This document shows, in pieces, positions 40,158 to 49,578 of a DNA stretch of 64,000 bases. Source of the DNA: a virus. Each line of letters begins with the position of its first letter. Within the stretch, counting starts at the first letter, position 1. The stretch is taken from positions 1 through 64,000 of the IMG/VR virus record IMGVR_UViG_3300026518_000009; one strand, 5' to 3'. A model generated the notes under the pieces. It had not been told where the DNA came from. It saw only the letters and a list, made by a program, of their open reading frames with translations, and did no database searches. The position numbers and the translations under genes are program-made.

Positions 40158-41120
40158 CTATTTATCAATACTTATTGTTTCTAATTCTTCTTCTGAATTA
40201 ACATCGACTATTTCCATAGCTTCTTCTTTAGAATATGCACCTTGTAACATGTCAGCTACTACTATTCTACCACCAATACTAGTAACTCTATTTCTTAGCA
40301 TTGTAGCAGGATGATTATTCCAATTATCTCTACCTTTTATATATAATGGTTTTTTAGTATTAGAATCAATTAGTGAACTATGATAACCATTATATAATCC
40401 AGCATCTGTAGCATCTTGTAATGAATAATGAAATGTTTTATCTATATTATTAGATTTTCTTATTAATCTTAATGAACTTACAAATGTAATACCATGTTTT
40501 ATTAATATAATTTTGCCATCATCATTTGCTTTTTTTACTTCATCATCAGTTGTAACTCCTTTAATATATATAAAATAATCATCTCTTAAATTATCATTAT
40601 CATCTGTAAATAACCATTTATGACCTAGATATTTACCAGTAAGTAAATCTTTATAAGTTATAGCTGGAGCATAGTCTCTTATATAATGCATTTCAGTTCC
40701 ACTATCTAAAATAGCTTTAGTTATAATTCCTACATCTAATGCTAAAATATCACTATTTTTAGTAGATATAACATATATTTTAGACATACTGGTAATAGCA
40801 TTTAATCCTAGCTCTTTACCTCTTAATACACTAAAATAACTATTTGCATTTAATTTTCTACCTAACATAATTGATGCTGCTGGACTAATTCCCATATCCC
40901 AACCTAATGTGATAGCTGCAATTATATCTCCAGTATCTACAATGACATTACCATCTTTATCTTTGTGCTCAAACGGTTTAGCCATTGTACTATGTTTAAT
41001 TTTTTCAGCAAATAGTTCTATTTGTTGTAAATTTGGAAGTACATCTTTTTGAGGAATTGTAGTAGCAGGACTGCTTACTACTTCATTTTTCTTAATTACT
41101 TTTGTGTTGTTATTTTCCAT
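40158..41120 (-). CDS. RecT-like single-strand annealing protein
   Basis: A 320-aa protein resembling the RecT/Bet superfamily: an N-terminal helix with LPNLQQIELFAEKI, then GWDMGISPAASIMLG and GLNAITSMSKIYVIS near residues 75-115, and the C-terminal RDNWNNHPATMLRNRVTSIG followed by VVADMLQGAYSKEEAME, which parallels the P..ML..RA...pD..~G.Y~~eE ending of many phage RecT-like proteins. The C-terminus is acidic. It would anneal complementary single strands during recombination; the PD-(D/E)XK nuclease at 57298 could be the partner exonuclease. It ends with TAG at 40158-40160. Confidence 0.78.
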   Translation of the reverse strand: MENNNTKVIKKNEVVSSPATTIPQKDVLPNLQQIELFAEKIKHSTMAKPFEHKDKDGNVIVDTGDIIAAITLGWDMGISPAASIMLGRKLNANSYFSVLRGKELGLNAITSMSKIYVISTKNSDILALDVGIITKAILDSGTEMHYIRDYAPAITYKDLLTGKYLGHKWLFTDDNDNLRDDYFIYIKGVTTDDEVKKANDDGKIILIKHGITFVSSLRLIRKSNNIDKTFHYSLQDATDAGLYNGYHSSLIDSNTKKPLYIKGRDNWNNHPATMLRNRVTSIGGRIVVADMLQGAYSKEEAMEIVDVNSEEELETISIDK

Positions 41121-41202
41121 TTTAAATATTAGTTTATATATACCTTATCTTTATTAAAAACGGACTGCTAAATTACAATAATAATTTATAATATCCAAAT
41201 TT

Positions 41203-42690
41203 TTACTCACTTTTTTTCATATATTTTTTAAATTCATTCATTGTGAAAGTTGCTATATATTTATTTTGTTGTCTAATCTTTAACTTAGTTTTATCTCTAC
41301 TTTTATAAAACTTACCTTTTTCATCAATAAAATCATCAAAAAATAGATTAATAATTATAGTTATTTTATTTGGATTATAATAATTAATAGTTTTACCTCT
41401 AGCAGTTCGTTGAGCATATTGAACAGGATTAGTACTACCACTAGTAGTAATAACCATATCTAATATATCTAAATCAAATCCTTCATCTACAGCATTAACA
41501 GTATTTAGCATATTATAAAACTTATATTTAAATCCTTGTTTAATATGATCTAGTTGCTTTATAGCACTAAATTTTTTAGGTTTTCCTGCTTTAGTAGTTA
41601 AAATCTTTCCAGTTATAAAATCAGTTATATATTTACTCTTAATCTTACTATGATATGATACAGCTTTTATTTTAGAAATAGTATTATTAACACTATCGGT
41701 TATTGCATCTGCCATATCAATACTCCCATTAAAGGTAATTATATTTTTATCTTTATATATAAGATATAGTTCTAATACTGCTTTTAATTTAACTTCATTA
41801 TAATTATGAATAACATTACGTTGTTGCATTGCTGTATAATATTTGGTAACATTATTTTTTATATTAATAGGATTCCAATATTTATCAATATTTTTGTTAT
41901 ATTCTGTATCTAATTTTAACGTTGTATTATATCCCATTGCTTGAGATAATGCTTCTCTAACATCATGTGATTTAACGTAAACATTATCTATCTTTTTACC
42001 AGAATAACATGCCATAATAACTTCAAAATCACTATTAAATATATATCTACCATCATTATATACTAAACGCTTATGACTATCTTTAAATATATCAAATACT
42101 TCATTCATTATATTACTATGTTTAATATATTTTTCTTTATCTTCATCTGTTAAATCTAATTTAATATTAAATTCAACAAAATTACTTATCCAATTATTTC
42201 TAATTGCTTCAGTTTCAGATATTTTATCTATTACAGGACAATATTTATTAATAGTAATATTATTATATGGATATGAACCAGTTAATCCTAATATATTATT
42301 ATATTTTATAAATTTACCAGATATAATATTAAGTCTAATATCACTAGTAAATCTATGAATTTCATCAACTATTAACAATCCAATTATATTATCAATAGTA
42401 TTGTATGTATTTATAAAATTAGTAATTGTTAATAATGTTACTAATGACTTAAAATCATTATTATATGAATAATAAGATTTATAATTATCTAGTTCTTGTT
42501 TCCATACTTCTAATATAGCAATCGAAGGAACTATTACTACTACATTACCAAAATTATTTGCAGTATAATAATCAATTATTTTTATTGCTGTTAATGTTTT
42601 ACCAAATCTCATAACATAATCTAATGCTCCTTTCATTTTACTATCAATAAATCTCTGTATTCCTATCTTTTGTCTTTCATTTTTTGTCAT
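41203..42690 (-). CDS. Superfamily 2 DNA helicase
   Basis: A 495-aa SF2 helicase. Walker A is MRFGKT (residues 27-32), then VVVIVPSIAILEVWKQEL (motif Ia), VDEIH (108-112, motif II), LGLTGSYPY (motif III), IITFNGSIDMADAI (motif IV) and QYAQRTARGK (motif VI). The single-lobe pair without large inserts fits compact phage SF2 helicases described as SNF2/DEAD-like in crAss-like phages. It could act in replication restart or recombination. It lies between polymerase and RecT. Confidence 0.88.
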   Translation of the reverse strand: MTKNERQKIGIQRFIDSKMKGALDYVMRFGKTLTAIKIIDYYTANNFGNVVVIVPSIAILEVWKQELDNYKSYYSYNNDFKSLVTLLTITNFINTYNTIDNIIGLLIVDEIHRFTSDIRLNIISGKFIKYNNILGLTGSYPYNNITINKYCPVIDKISETEAIRNNWISNFVEFNIKLDLTDEDKEKYIKHSNIMNEVFDIFKDSHKRLVYNDGRYIFNSDFEVIMACYSGKKIDNVYVKSHDVREALSQAMGYNTTLKLDTEYNKNIDKYWNPINIKNNVTKYYTAMQQRNVIHNYNEVKLKAVLELYLIYKDKNIITFNGSIDMADAITDSVNNTISKIKAVSYHSKIKSKYITDFITGKILTTKAGKPKKFSAIKQLDHIKQGFKYKFYNMLNTVNAVDEGFDLDILDMVITTSGSTNPVQYAQRTARGKTINYYNPNKITIIINLFFDDFIDEKGKFYKSRDKTKLKIRQQNKYIATFTMNEFKKYMKKSE

Positions 42691-43021
42691 TTTTAATTTT
42701 ATTTATATCAAATTTTAAAATCTCTTTTTTAGATTTATGTTTAATTTTATGTGTAACCTTAACTATATTATTTTTCTTTTTATTATTTCTATTCCATATT
42801 TTATAATATAATTTACGTTCTTCATTATCAAAAGGTTCATATTCATATGCAACATGAAAACTAGTATCATCATTAAAGAATAATACTAAATATCTAAATC
42901 CAGATTCATTAATAATAATTTTAACTTCTCTTACTATATGAGCATTTGAGTCTACATCTTTGTTTTTATTTATAACAACATCTCCAGGTTCAAATGCTAC
43001 TTTATCAAATAAATTATCCAT
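42677..43021 (-). CDS. Hypothetical protein with SH3-like N-terminus and FDINKI tail
   Basis: A 114-aa protein when started at the ATG at 43021 (MDNLFDKVAFEPGDVV), preferred over the ATG at 43048 because it overlaps the upstream stop only slightly. FEPGDVVINKNKD and following strands look like an SH3/KOW-like barrel; the C-terminus is very basic (NRNNKKKNNIVKVTHKIKHK) and ends ILKFDINKIKNDKK. The FDINK(I/L) ending recurs in two other proteins here. It overlaps the SF2 helicase by 14 bases. Confidence 0.6.
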   Translation of the reverse strand: MDNLFDKVAFEPGDVVINKNKDVDSNAHIVREVKIIINESGFRYLVLFFNDDTSFHVAYEYEPFDNEERKLYYKIWNRNNKKKNNIVKVTHKIKHKSKKEILKFDINKIKNDKK

Positions 43022-43181
43022 TATTTGAATGTTTATTATTATTTCCAAAACTTACCCATAGTAATAAAGCAATTCCTATTAATTCTCCTGTTTCAGTAAT
43101 TGTTTCATCTGTCATATCAATTGCACTTGCAAATATTATAAATAATATTATTGCAATTATAAATATTATTACTGCTTTCAT
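43014..43181 (-). CDS. Membrane micropeptide (55 aa)
   Basis: ATG at 43181 to TAA at 43014. Residues 2-22 form one hydrophobic helix (AVIIFIIAIILFIIFASA) followed by an acidic stretch and a second short hydrophobic segment (LIGIALLLWVSF). It starts three bases after the DNA polymerase stop and overlaps the next gene by eight bases, the spacing of a real operon member. Function unknown. Confidence 0.6.
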   Translation of the reverse strand: MKAVIIFIIAIILFIIFASAIDMTDETITETGELIGIALLLWVSFGNNNKHSNNG

Positions 43182-43183
43182 AA

Positions 43184-45193
43184 CTAATCAAATAATGTTC
43201 CATTATGTTTATTCATATCTTTAGTATTTATATTATATACTTTATGTATAATATCTAATACCTTTTTTTTATACCAAATATAATTAATATCATAATCGTT
43301 AGAATAATAAAATTTATTAAATATTGTAACATTATATCCTTTAATTACATTTGTAAGTTTATTAGATAGTAAATTACGTTTTAAAAATACTCCTCCGTGA
43401 TTACTTACAAAATATCTATTATCTTTTTGAAGAATTTTTATATTTAATTTACCATCTTTTATAGTATGATATTCACTTCTAAATTGTGAACCAACTTTAA
43501 TGCTTATACAATAGTCATATATATCATAATTTTTAATTATATTATCAATATCTTTATTATTATTTATAAAATATTCATATAATGTTTTTGCTATAGCTGG
43601 TGCATAATATCCCTTATCAATTTTAATATCAAATGAGAAATCACCTTTAGTTTTAATTTCATTATTATCTTTTAAAGTTATATAATCATTAACTGTAGTT
43701 CTAATATACTTTGTATATTTTGTATATACAACCCCAAAATTATATTTTTCTGCCCAAGAATTACAAATATTATAATAATCATCTAATTTATCATTATCAA
43801 TAATTGATACAATTCCATCTGTATTAGCACTAATAACATGAATGTTATTTAATTCTAAGTTTTCTATTAATGACATTAAATATAATTGACCATTTATAGT
43901 AACTTTATACATTGCTTTTAAATCATATAACCAACTGTATTCAAAACCAAGCTTACCATATATAGCATTAATTACAATTTTAAGTATTCCAGCGGTATCT
44001 TTATCACCATTTACTTTTGCTTTTAATCTAAGTTCTGTAAGATTTTTTACTAATTTAACAAATATAGAATTAACATGCTCAGGATGAATTTTAAGATTAA
44101 TCATAATACTAGGATAAAAACTATTAACATCTGCATCAATTATATTATCATACTCATTATTAGTAAATATTCCTCCACTATCTACACTATGTAATCCTCC
44201 AGTAGCAAATTGATATGCAGTTCTATTAAATATTAATAGTTCTTTAAATGTATCTCTACCAATGTTAATACTTATATTCTTTAATGAATCTAGAAAAGAT
44301 TTAAGTTTATCAGAGTTAAATGTAATATTTTTATCTATAATATCAATTAATTTAATTTTACGTCTATATGTACGCTTATTATAATATTCCCAATAAGTTA
44401 ATCCTGTAGCACTTTGATAAAACTTACTCATTAATCTATCAGCAACACTACTTCTACTACTAGATAATACATTAACTTCATACTTTTTACTAGTAACAAT
44501 TCTTTGTTTTAATTCTGACTGACTATAATTATATAGATTTAAAGTTATTAAGACATCATTAATGTTGTAATCAATGATACTAGATAAATGCTCATTAATA
44601 ACATATCTATCAAATGATTTTAAATCAGGAAATAAACCATCATAAAATTTAATACTTTCTATTTCAGTAATAGGAGGCATTGTATAATCTTCAATCTTAT
44701 AATACTTTAATGCTATTGCTACCTGTTTTAATGATATTTTACGTTTATCAAGATAATGTAAACTCATTAAATCAATACTAAACCATAAATTAGAATAAGG
44801 TATGTTATTATCTTTTCTATAATTACCTGGATAATTAATAATAGTATCATTAAAATCTTTTAATTTCTTAGTAATAATATCTGTATTATTATATTCATGT
44901 AATTTTTCTTTTATAATATAATCTAATACTATATTATCATATTTATTAATATTATATCCAACTAATACTTCTGTATGTTTATTCTTTAAGAAATCTACAA
45001 GTGCTTGTAATTGATTAGTTTCGTTAAATACAATAAATATTTTAGGATTCATTATATTTAATGCAGCTCTCTTTTCATTATCATCTTTGTTTATATCGGC
45101 TGCAATATACCTATCAACGCCTTTTGCATTGATAGGTATAAATGTAGCCGTAAAACAATTAGGAAATACTTCAATATCATATACATATGTCAT
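43184..45193 (-). CDS. Family B DNA polymerase with 3'-5' exonuclease
   Basis: A 669-aa replicative polymerase. Exonuclease motifs: YDIEVF (D6, E8), GYNINKYDN (D86) and YNINDVL (D213). Polymerase motif A is DVNSFYPS (D355), motif B KIVINAIYG (405-413) and motif C ANTDG (D459), where Asn replaces the first Asp of the usual DTD while the metal-binding Asp is kept. The short spacing between A and B leaves no room for the TPR inserts of protein-primed enzymes, so priming by the operon's DnaG-like primase is expected. It is compact for family B. Confidence 0.94.
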   Translation of the reverse strand: MTYVYDIEVFPNCFTATFIPINAKGVDRYIAADINKDDNEKRAALNIMNPKIFIVFNETNQLQALVDFLKNKHTEVLVGYNINKYDNIVLDYIIKEKLHEYNNTDIITKKLKDFNDTIINYPGNYRKDNNIPYSNLWFSIDLMSLHYLDKRKISLKQVAIALKYYKIEDYTMPPITEIESIKFYDGLFPDLKSFDRYVINEHLSSIIDYNINDVLITLNLYNYSQSELKQRIVTSKKYEVNVLSSSRSSVADRLMSKFYQSATGLTYWEYYNKRTYRRKIKLIDIIDKNITFNSDKLKSFLDSLKNISINIGRDTFKELLIFNRTAYQFATGGLHSVDSGGIFTNNEYDNIIDADVNSFYPSIMINLKIHPEHVNSIFVKLVKNLTELRLKAKVNGDKDTAGILKIVINAIYGKLGFEYSWLYDLKAMYKVTINGQLYLMSLIENLELNNIHVISANTDGIVSIIDNDKLDDYYNICNSWAEKYNFGVVYTKYTKYIRTTVNDYITLKDNNEIKTKGDFSFDIKIDKGYYAPAIAKTLYEYFINNNKDIDNIIKNYDIYDYCISIKVGSQFRSEYHTIKDGKLNIKILQKDNRYFVSNHGGVFLKRNLLSNKLTNVIKGYNVTIFNKFYYSNDYDINYIWYKKKVLDIIHKVYNINTKDMNKHNGTLFD

Positions 45194-45226
45194 ACTTATT
45201 CAAATTTAATATTAATATTATTTTTA

Positions 45227-45772
45227 TCAGTATATAATTTTATATTTAATACCAGTCTTTTCTTCAAGTAATTTTTCTGCTTTATCTTTTGAAATAGTAT
45301 TTGTATTTCTACGCCATATTAAATCACCATACTTATTTGGATTTAATATATTCCATATTGGAGCTTCATATACTTCTATAATATCAAACTCATTAGTTTC
45401 AAATGTATATTTTAAATCATTATCATAATTATCAAGTTCTAATGTACCATCTTCAGATACTAATTTAGGGATAGGAGTACTTAATGCTACAATTCTCATT
45501 CTACCATCTCTATACCTAACTCTCATAAAATCTTTTAAATCAGACTTAGTAAATGTTGAAGATGTTGTATCAAGAAATAAATCATAATTACTATCAGCAC
45601 TAATCTGAAATTTTCCTTCATCAGTATATGTTCTCTCTGTACCATCTATTGTAGCTGCATATGTATAAGGTTTATAATCAAAACTTTTTCTAAAATTAGT
45701 AGCAGATCTACCATCTCTAGTAATCAGTTTATGTCCAGCTAATGCTTTTTTTAAATTAAATTTTTGTCTCAT
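45227..45772 (-). CDS. Phage protein with KxLxGxxLxTRDGR N-terminus
   Basis: A 181-aa, strand-rich protein. The start LKKALAGHKLITRDGRSATN resembles a small conserved phage module with (A)G.pvvTRDGR followed by a Y-rich strand and a closing DLFL (present here as YDLFLDT). Such proteins occur in many tailed phages with no known function. The C-terminal half (residues 100-181) is an extra domain. It sits directly upstream of the polymerase gene, 33 bases away. Confidence 0.6.
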   Translation of the reverse strand: MRQKFNLKKALAGHKLITRDGRSATNFRKSFDYKPYTYAATIDGTERTYTDEGKFQISADSNYDLFLDTTSSTFTKSDLKDFMRVRYRDGRMRIVALSTPIPKLVSEDGTLELDNYDNDLKYTFETNEFDIIEVYEAPIWNILNPNKYGDLIWRRNTNTISKDKAEKLLEEKTGIKYKIIY

Positions 45773-45781
45773 AATATTATT

Positions 45782-46051
45782 TTATTTGTAATAAGGCCAT
45801 TTTAATTTTAAATATCCATCATATCCTACTTTAATCATATTATTACTAATAAAACTACATTTAGAATAATGTACAAGAAATAAACTATCATTCTTAGATT
45901 GAGTAAGAATGATAGTATTAAGTGTATTATTTATTTTATTACATTTATTACTTATAGTATAATTTTCATATGTAATTAAAAATACATAAATTGTCATACA
46001 TATAATAATTATTATATAATTTTTATTATTCATATTATTTAGTTTTTTCAA
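45782..46051 (-). CDS. Single-pass membrane protein
   Basis: Up to 89 aa. One hydrophobic helix near the N-terminus (YIIIIICMTIYVFLITY) is followed by a periplasmic-type domain with two cysteines that could pair. The ATG at 46033 (MNNKNYI) would remove the overlap with the upstream gene and may be the true start. No family is recognised. Confidence 0.55.
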   Translation of the reverse strand: MKKLNNMNNKNYIIIIICMTIYVFLITYENYTISNKCNKINNTLNTIILTQSKNDSLFLVHYSKCSFISNNMIKVGYDGYLKLKWPYYK

Positions 46052-46424
46052 TCATTTCATTAAATAACATAAGTCTATCTTTATAATTACAAGTAGGAAA
46101 TATATAAGAAGTTCTTCTTAAACTATCTTTATATCTATCTAAGATAGCTTTAAACTCAGGAAGTGTTTCTAATGAATTATATGTTATATATAATTTACTA
46201 AAAGAATTCATAAGATTTTTAGTTTTAGTAGAAATAAATGATTTATTAGTATCCATACATATAATAGAATTTTTAATAAATGCACACATCCCAATATTTA
46301 ATTCATTCTTTCTAGTAAAATGTATATATTTTAAATAATCATTTTTAGCATGTTTGTATATATAATTTCTAACTTTTTTTGGAAGAGTACTAAAATCAAT
46401 TATTTCTATTTCTTCGTTTTCCAT
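46035..46424 (-). CDS. Hypothetical helical protein (129 aa)
   Basis: Begins with an acidic segment (MENEEIEIIDFSTLPKKVRN), then mostly helices. It overlaps its neighbours by 29 and 17 bases. No motif is recognised. Confidence 0.55.
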   Translation of the reverse strand: MENEEIEIIDFSTLPKKVRNYIYKHAKNDYLKYIHFTRKNELNIGMCAFIKNSIICMDTNKSFISTKTKNLMNSFSKLYITYNSLETLPEFKAILDRYKDSLRRTSYIFPTCNYKDRLMLFNEMIEKTK

Positions 46425-46965
46425 CTTTTTTCATTTTAAATTTAGCATCAGGCTTAATATAATGTTTAATAGTTTTTGGTTTAACAGCAATAGTATCACC
46501 TTTATTAATAGTAATAACTTCTTTAGTTATATTATCTTTGCCTTTCTTACTTGTAGTAGTACCCCCAAGTATTGGATCAGGTTTACTAGTAAATGTTTTA
46601 CTACTATGAATATCAAATCCATAACTTTTATTAAACATTTTAACATTTCTAACAAATACCTTTTTAACTTTATCAGCAAATTTAACAAACTTGCCAGTAA
46701 CATCTTGATAATATATTTTTCTACCTTTTGTAGCTTTTCTATTATTACCATTAAATGCTATACCTTTTTTATTAACTTTCATACTAGTACCAAAATTACC
46801 AGCAGTATAATGAGGTTTATTAACTTTATTCAAATATTTTCTATATACTGATTTACTAGTATAATGCCATTCATTATTAAGTTTAACTTTCTTTAGAGCA
46901 TAAGATTTATTAACTCTCAATACTTCTCCAGTTTGTTTATTCTTAATACAAATTAGTTTTTCCAT
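46396..46965 (-). CDS. Strongly basic protein (189 aa)
   Basis: Lys/Asn-rich over its whole length, with an N-terminal strand pair (LICIKNKQTGEVLRVNKS) and a C-terminus ending KMKKDGKRRNRNN. The charge suggests nucleic-acid binding, for example to phage DNA or mRNA. Frames on the opposite strand over this gene are mirror images of its low-complexity codons. No family is recognised. Confidence 0.58.
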   Translation of the reverse strand: MEKLICIKNKQTGEVLRVNKSYALKKVKLNNEWHYTSKSVYRKYLNKVNKPHYTAGNFGTSMKVNKKGIAFNGNNRKATKGRKIYYQDVTGKFVKFADKVKKVFVRNVKMFNKSYGFDIHSSKTFTSKPDPILGGTTTSKKGKDNITKEVITINKGDTIAVKPKTIKHYIKPDAKFKMKKDGKRRNRNN

Positions 46966-46968
46966 TAT

Positions 46969-47214
46969 TTATTTTTGTTTACTTTTAAAAAATTTATTAA
47001 TTACAGGATAACACTCTTTTAATGTTGCTTTAATATCATCAATATTAAATGTATTAATATCATTATTATATCTAACTCGTATAGTTATATCATTTTCATA
47101 TATATTATATGACTCAACTACACCATTTATAATAGTAGCAATATCATGTTTGCATTTAATTATATATACTTCTTGTTTTATACTAAAAGGAAGTGTAATT
47201 ACTTTATTTTCCAT
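46969..47214 (-). CDS. Hypothetical protein (81 aa)
   Basis: A strand-rich small protein (KQEVYIIKCKHDIATIINGV, then NDITIRVRYNND), perhaps a small SH3-like barrel. It is packed between two genes with gaps of one and three bases. No family is recognised. Confidence 0.52.
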   Translation of the reverse strand: MENKVITLPFSIKQEVYIIKCKHDIATIINGVVESYNIYENDITIRVRYNNDINTFNIDDIKATLKECYPVINKFFKSKQK

Positions 47215-47215
47215 A

Positions 47216-48415
47216 TCACCAGTCTAAATTATTAATCTCAATAAACTTATGTATAATACTAGCTGTTATTGTATGACAACCAGCAATAAGAGTATATTCT
47301 TCAACTCCATTAATTTTCATCTTTTTAATAGACTTAACTTTATATACTCCAATATTAATAGATTTACCATTTGCAATAAATTCTTTATTATCAACTTCTA
47401 GTTTATTAAATATTTGAAATAATCTTTTAGCATGAGAAGTAGGAACTCTAGCTCCCATAGAAGTAACAATTTCAGATTTATCCTTATTAAATCTTAAACC
47501 AGTAATTAATGTATAATTTGGTCCATATGGTAAATATGGTATGTATATATTATGTAAATTATAAGTCATCCATTCAACTAAATCTTTATTATATGTTAAT
47601 ATTAATTCTTCATATTCCTCTTTTTTACGCTTTTCAACTTCTAATCTATAATTTTCAAATATTTGTAGTATTCTATTTTTAAGTTCAGTATTATTATATA
47701 AATCTAATTTATCTTTTATTTTAGGATAACTTAATTTAATGCCTTTACTATATAACATTTGAGGGTTAGTATGAATATATATATACCAAAATCTCTTAGC
47801 ATTATATATTTCTTTCTCTTTTTTATTATAAAAATGTCCAGTAAGAACTTGTTTATACGTTTTATTAATATCTATAATACAATCAGTTCTTGTCCAACCA
47901 TTATAACAATTATACCAATGTTTACCAATAATTTCATTAACAAATGTAAAATCAATTTTATTATAAAATCTACGTCTAATTTTTTTATATTTATTAGATA
48001 AGTCATTAATATATTGTAAATAATCCCAATTAACCATTACTCTAGAATTATGAATAACATCATATAATCTACTAAATGTTGATAGATTATTTATTACTAG
48101 TTCTTTTATATAATTTTCTATATTAACTTGTAATTCTTCATTTACATTAATAATTCTATATTTATGAATACTATTACTAAAAGCATTCAATATATGAGAT
48201 GAAGATAATCCATTTCTATATATTCCAGAAGTTATATTATTACTTACAAATAGATTATTACTAATTTTAATTGCAATTAAATTATTCCATTTATAGAATT
48301 TATTATCCTTAATTTCATAATTACCAAATTTTATATCTCCTTTTTTATGAGCAAATATATGTGGTAATTCATAAACACTTTTAACTAATATTCCTTTACT
48401 AGTTTTTTTCTTCAT
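47216..48415 (-). CDS. Conserved-looking protein of unknown function (399 aa)
   Basis: The largest unassigned gene of the replication block. Residues 1-90 are strand-rich, 100-200 basic and helical (KYKKIRRRFYNK), and the C-terminal 110 residues contain TSMGARVPTSHAKRLFQIF and a closing LIAGCHTITASIIHKF. No nuclease, helicase or nucleotide-binding motif is apparent. Its distinctive C-terminal motif would make it easy to find in related phages. Confidence 0.6.
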   Translation of the reverse strand: MKKKTSKGILVKSVYELPHIFAHKKGDIKFGNYEIKDNKFYKWNNLIAIKISNNLFVSNNITSGIYRNGLSSSHILNAFSNSIHKYRIINVNEELQVNIENYIKELVINNLSTFSRLYDVIHNSRVMVNWDYLQYINDLSNKYKKIRRRFYNKIDFTFVNEIIGKHWYNCYNGWTRTDCIIDINKTYKQVLTGHFYNKKEKEIYNAKRFWYIYIHTNPQMLYSKGIKLSYPKIKDKLDLYNNTELKNRILQIFENYRLEVEKRKKEEYEELILTYNKDLVEWMTYNLHNIYIPYLPYGPNYTLITGLRFNKDKSEIVTSMGARVPTSHAKRLFQIFNKLEVDNKEFIANGKSINIGVYKVKSIKKMKINGVEEYTLIAGCHTITASIIHKFIEINNLDW

Positions 48416-48419
48416 ATTA

Positions 48420-48989
48420 TTAAAAATTAAATGTTATAAAGGGATTTACGTATCTTTTATACATCAATCCAATATTAATAAAATCATTAGTATAACTTTT
48501 TATTAAATTATCATTACTCTTGTTATATAACACATAAGCAGGATGATATGTAGCTATAATAATTTTATTATTAATTGGTATTATATATCCACGAAAATCA
48601 CTTATTTTTAAATTATTTTTATTAAAATATACATTTAAAGCAATATTTCCTAATAATACTATAATTTTAGGATTATATAATATTAATTCTTGCTTTAAAT
48701 ATGGTAAACAATTATTAATTTCTCTTATTAGAGGACTTCTATTGTTAGGTGGCCTACATTTTATAATGTTAGTGGTGTATACATTATTTCTAGTTAATCC
48801 TATTAATTTTAATAGATTATTAAATAATATACCAGAATTACCAATAAATGGTACTCCATATTTATCTTCATAGTAACCAGGTGCTTCTCCAATAAACATT
48901 AAACCATTTTTATTTGTATTTCCATTACCACTAACAATAGTCTTACGTGATAAGCTAATATCACATTTATTACATGTGTTTATATTCAT
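48420..48989 (-). CDS. udg: Uracil-DNA glycosylase, family 4 type with Fe-S cluster
   Basis: A 189-aa enzyme that removes uracil from DNA. GEAPGYYED followed by GVPFIGNSG (residues 34-53) is motif A of family 4/5 enzymes, and YHPAYVL (148-154) is the second active-site motif. Cysteines 6, 9, 78 and 94 have the spacing of the [4Fe-4S] ligands. Length is normal. Together with the dUTPase at 29430 it keeps uracil out of the phage genome, which also argues against a uracil-substituted genome. Confidence 0.93.
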   Translation of the reverse strand: MNINTCNKCDISLSRKTIVSGNGNTNKNGLMFIGEAPGYYEDKYGVPFIGNSGILFNNLLKLIGLTRNNVYTTNIIKCRPPNNRSPLIREINNCLPYLKQELILYNPKIIVLLGNIALNVYFNKNNLKISDFRGYIIPINNKIIIATYHPAYVLYNKSNDNLIKSYTNDFINIGLMYKRYVNPFITFNF

Positions 48990-48997
48990 AAATTAAA

Positions 48998-49339
48998 TTA
49001 CTTCATAGTTAAATTGTATTTATCTACTAATATCTTTAAATTAGTTAATGATAATAAAATATATAAAAAGTATTTATCTCCTATTATAGTATAACCTACT
49101 TCGCCTTTATAATCATCATTATATTGTATACTTCTATCTATACAAAAATTATAATAATCTTTATTACAATTATCTATCATGTCTTTTATAGTATAATCTT
49201 GAGTACTTCGTCTACTATGTGAGATATTAAGGTCTAATTTATCAATATGAGTATTATAAGATAACATTACTGCATCTTTAAAAAACTCTTTTAATATATT
49301 AGTATTTAGTATATTGATGTTATAAAATCCAGTTTTCAT
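48998..49339 (-). CDS. Hypothetical protein (113 aa)
   Basis: A mixed alpha/beta protein starting MKTGFYNINILNTNILKEFF and ending with hydrophobic helices (YFLYILLSLTNLKILVDKY). It is eight bases upstream of the glycosylase gene. No family is recognised. Confidence 0.53.
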   Translation of the reverse strand: MKTGFYNINILNTNILKEFFKDAVMLSYNTHIDKLDLNISHSRRSTQDYTIKDMIDNCNKDYYNFCIDRSIQYNDDYKGEVGYTIIGDKYFLYILLSLTNLKILVDKYNLTMK

Positions 49340-49357
49340 CTTATAATTTAATTAGTA

Positions 49358-49567
49358 TTAATTTAATATTGGTAAATTATTAAGAAAACCAACATAAAAG
49401 AAATATGAATTTAGATAACATTTATCATTATCAATAGTAAATTTTTCTGTCTGTAAATACTTAATATTTCTAGATGTTCTAAATACTAGTTCTTTTTTAT
49501 TGGTTATACCATATAAAAATAAACAATTATTTGGACTAGTCCATACCATTCTTATTGATTTTCCCAT
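49358..49567 (-). CDS. Hypothetical protein (69 aa)
   Basis: A small protein starting MGKSIRMVWTSPNNCLFLYG with aromatic strands at the end. It follows the Dda-like helicase gene by 11 bases. No family is recognised. Confidence 0.5.
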   Translation of the reverse strand: MGKSIRMVWTSPNNCLFLYGITNKKELVFRTSRNIKYLQTEKFTIDNDKCYLNSYFFYVGFLNNLPILN

Positions 49568-49578
49568 AATATTCAGTT

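Noticed and set aside
46462-46851. Plus-strand frames opposite the basic protein gene (46462-46851 and similar)
   Set aside because: Antisense to a well-packed operon gene; Phe/Ser/Asn-rich products typical of mirror frames of Lys/Asn codons.
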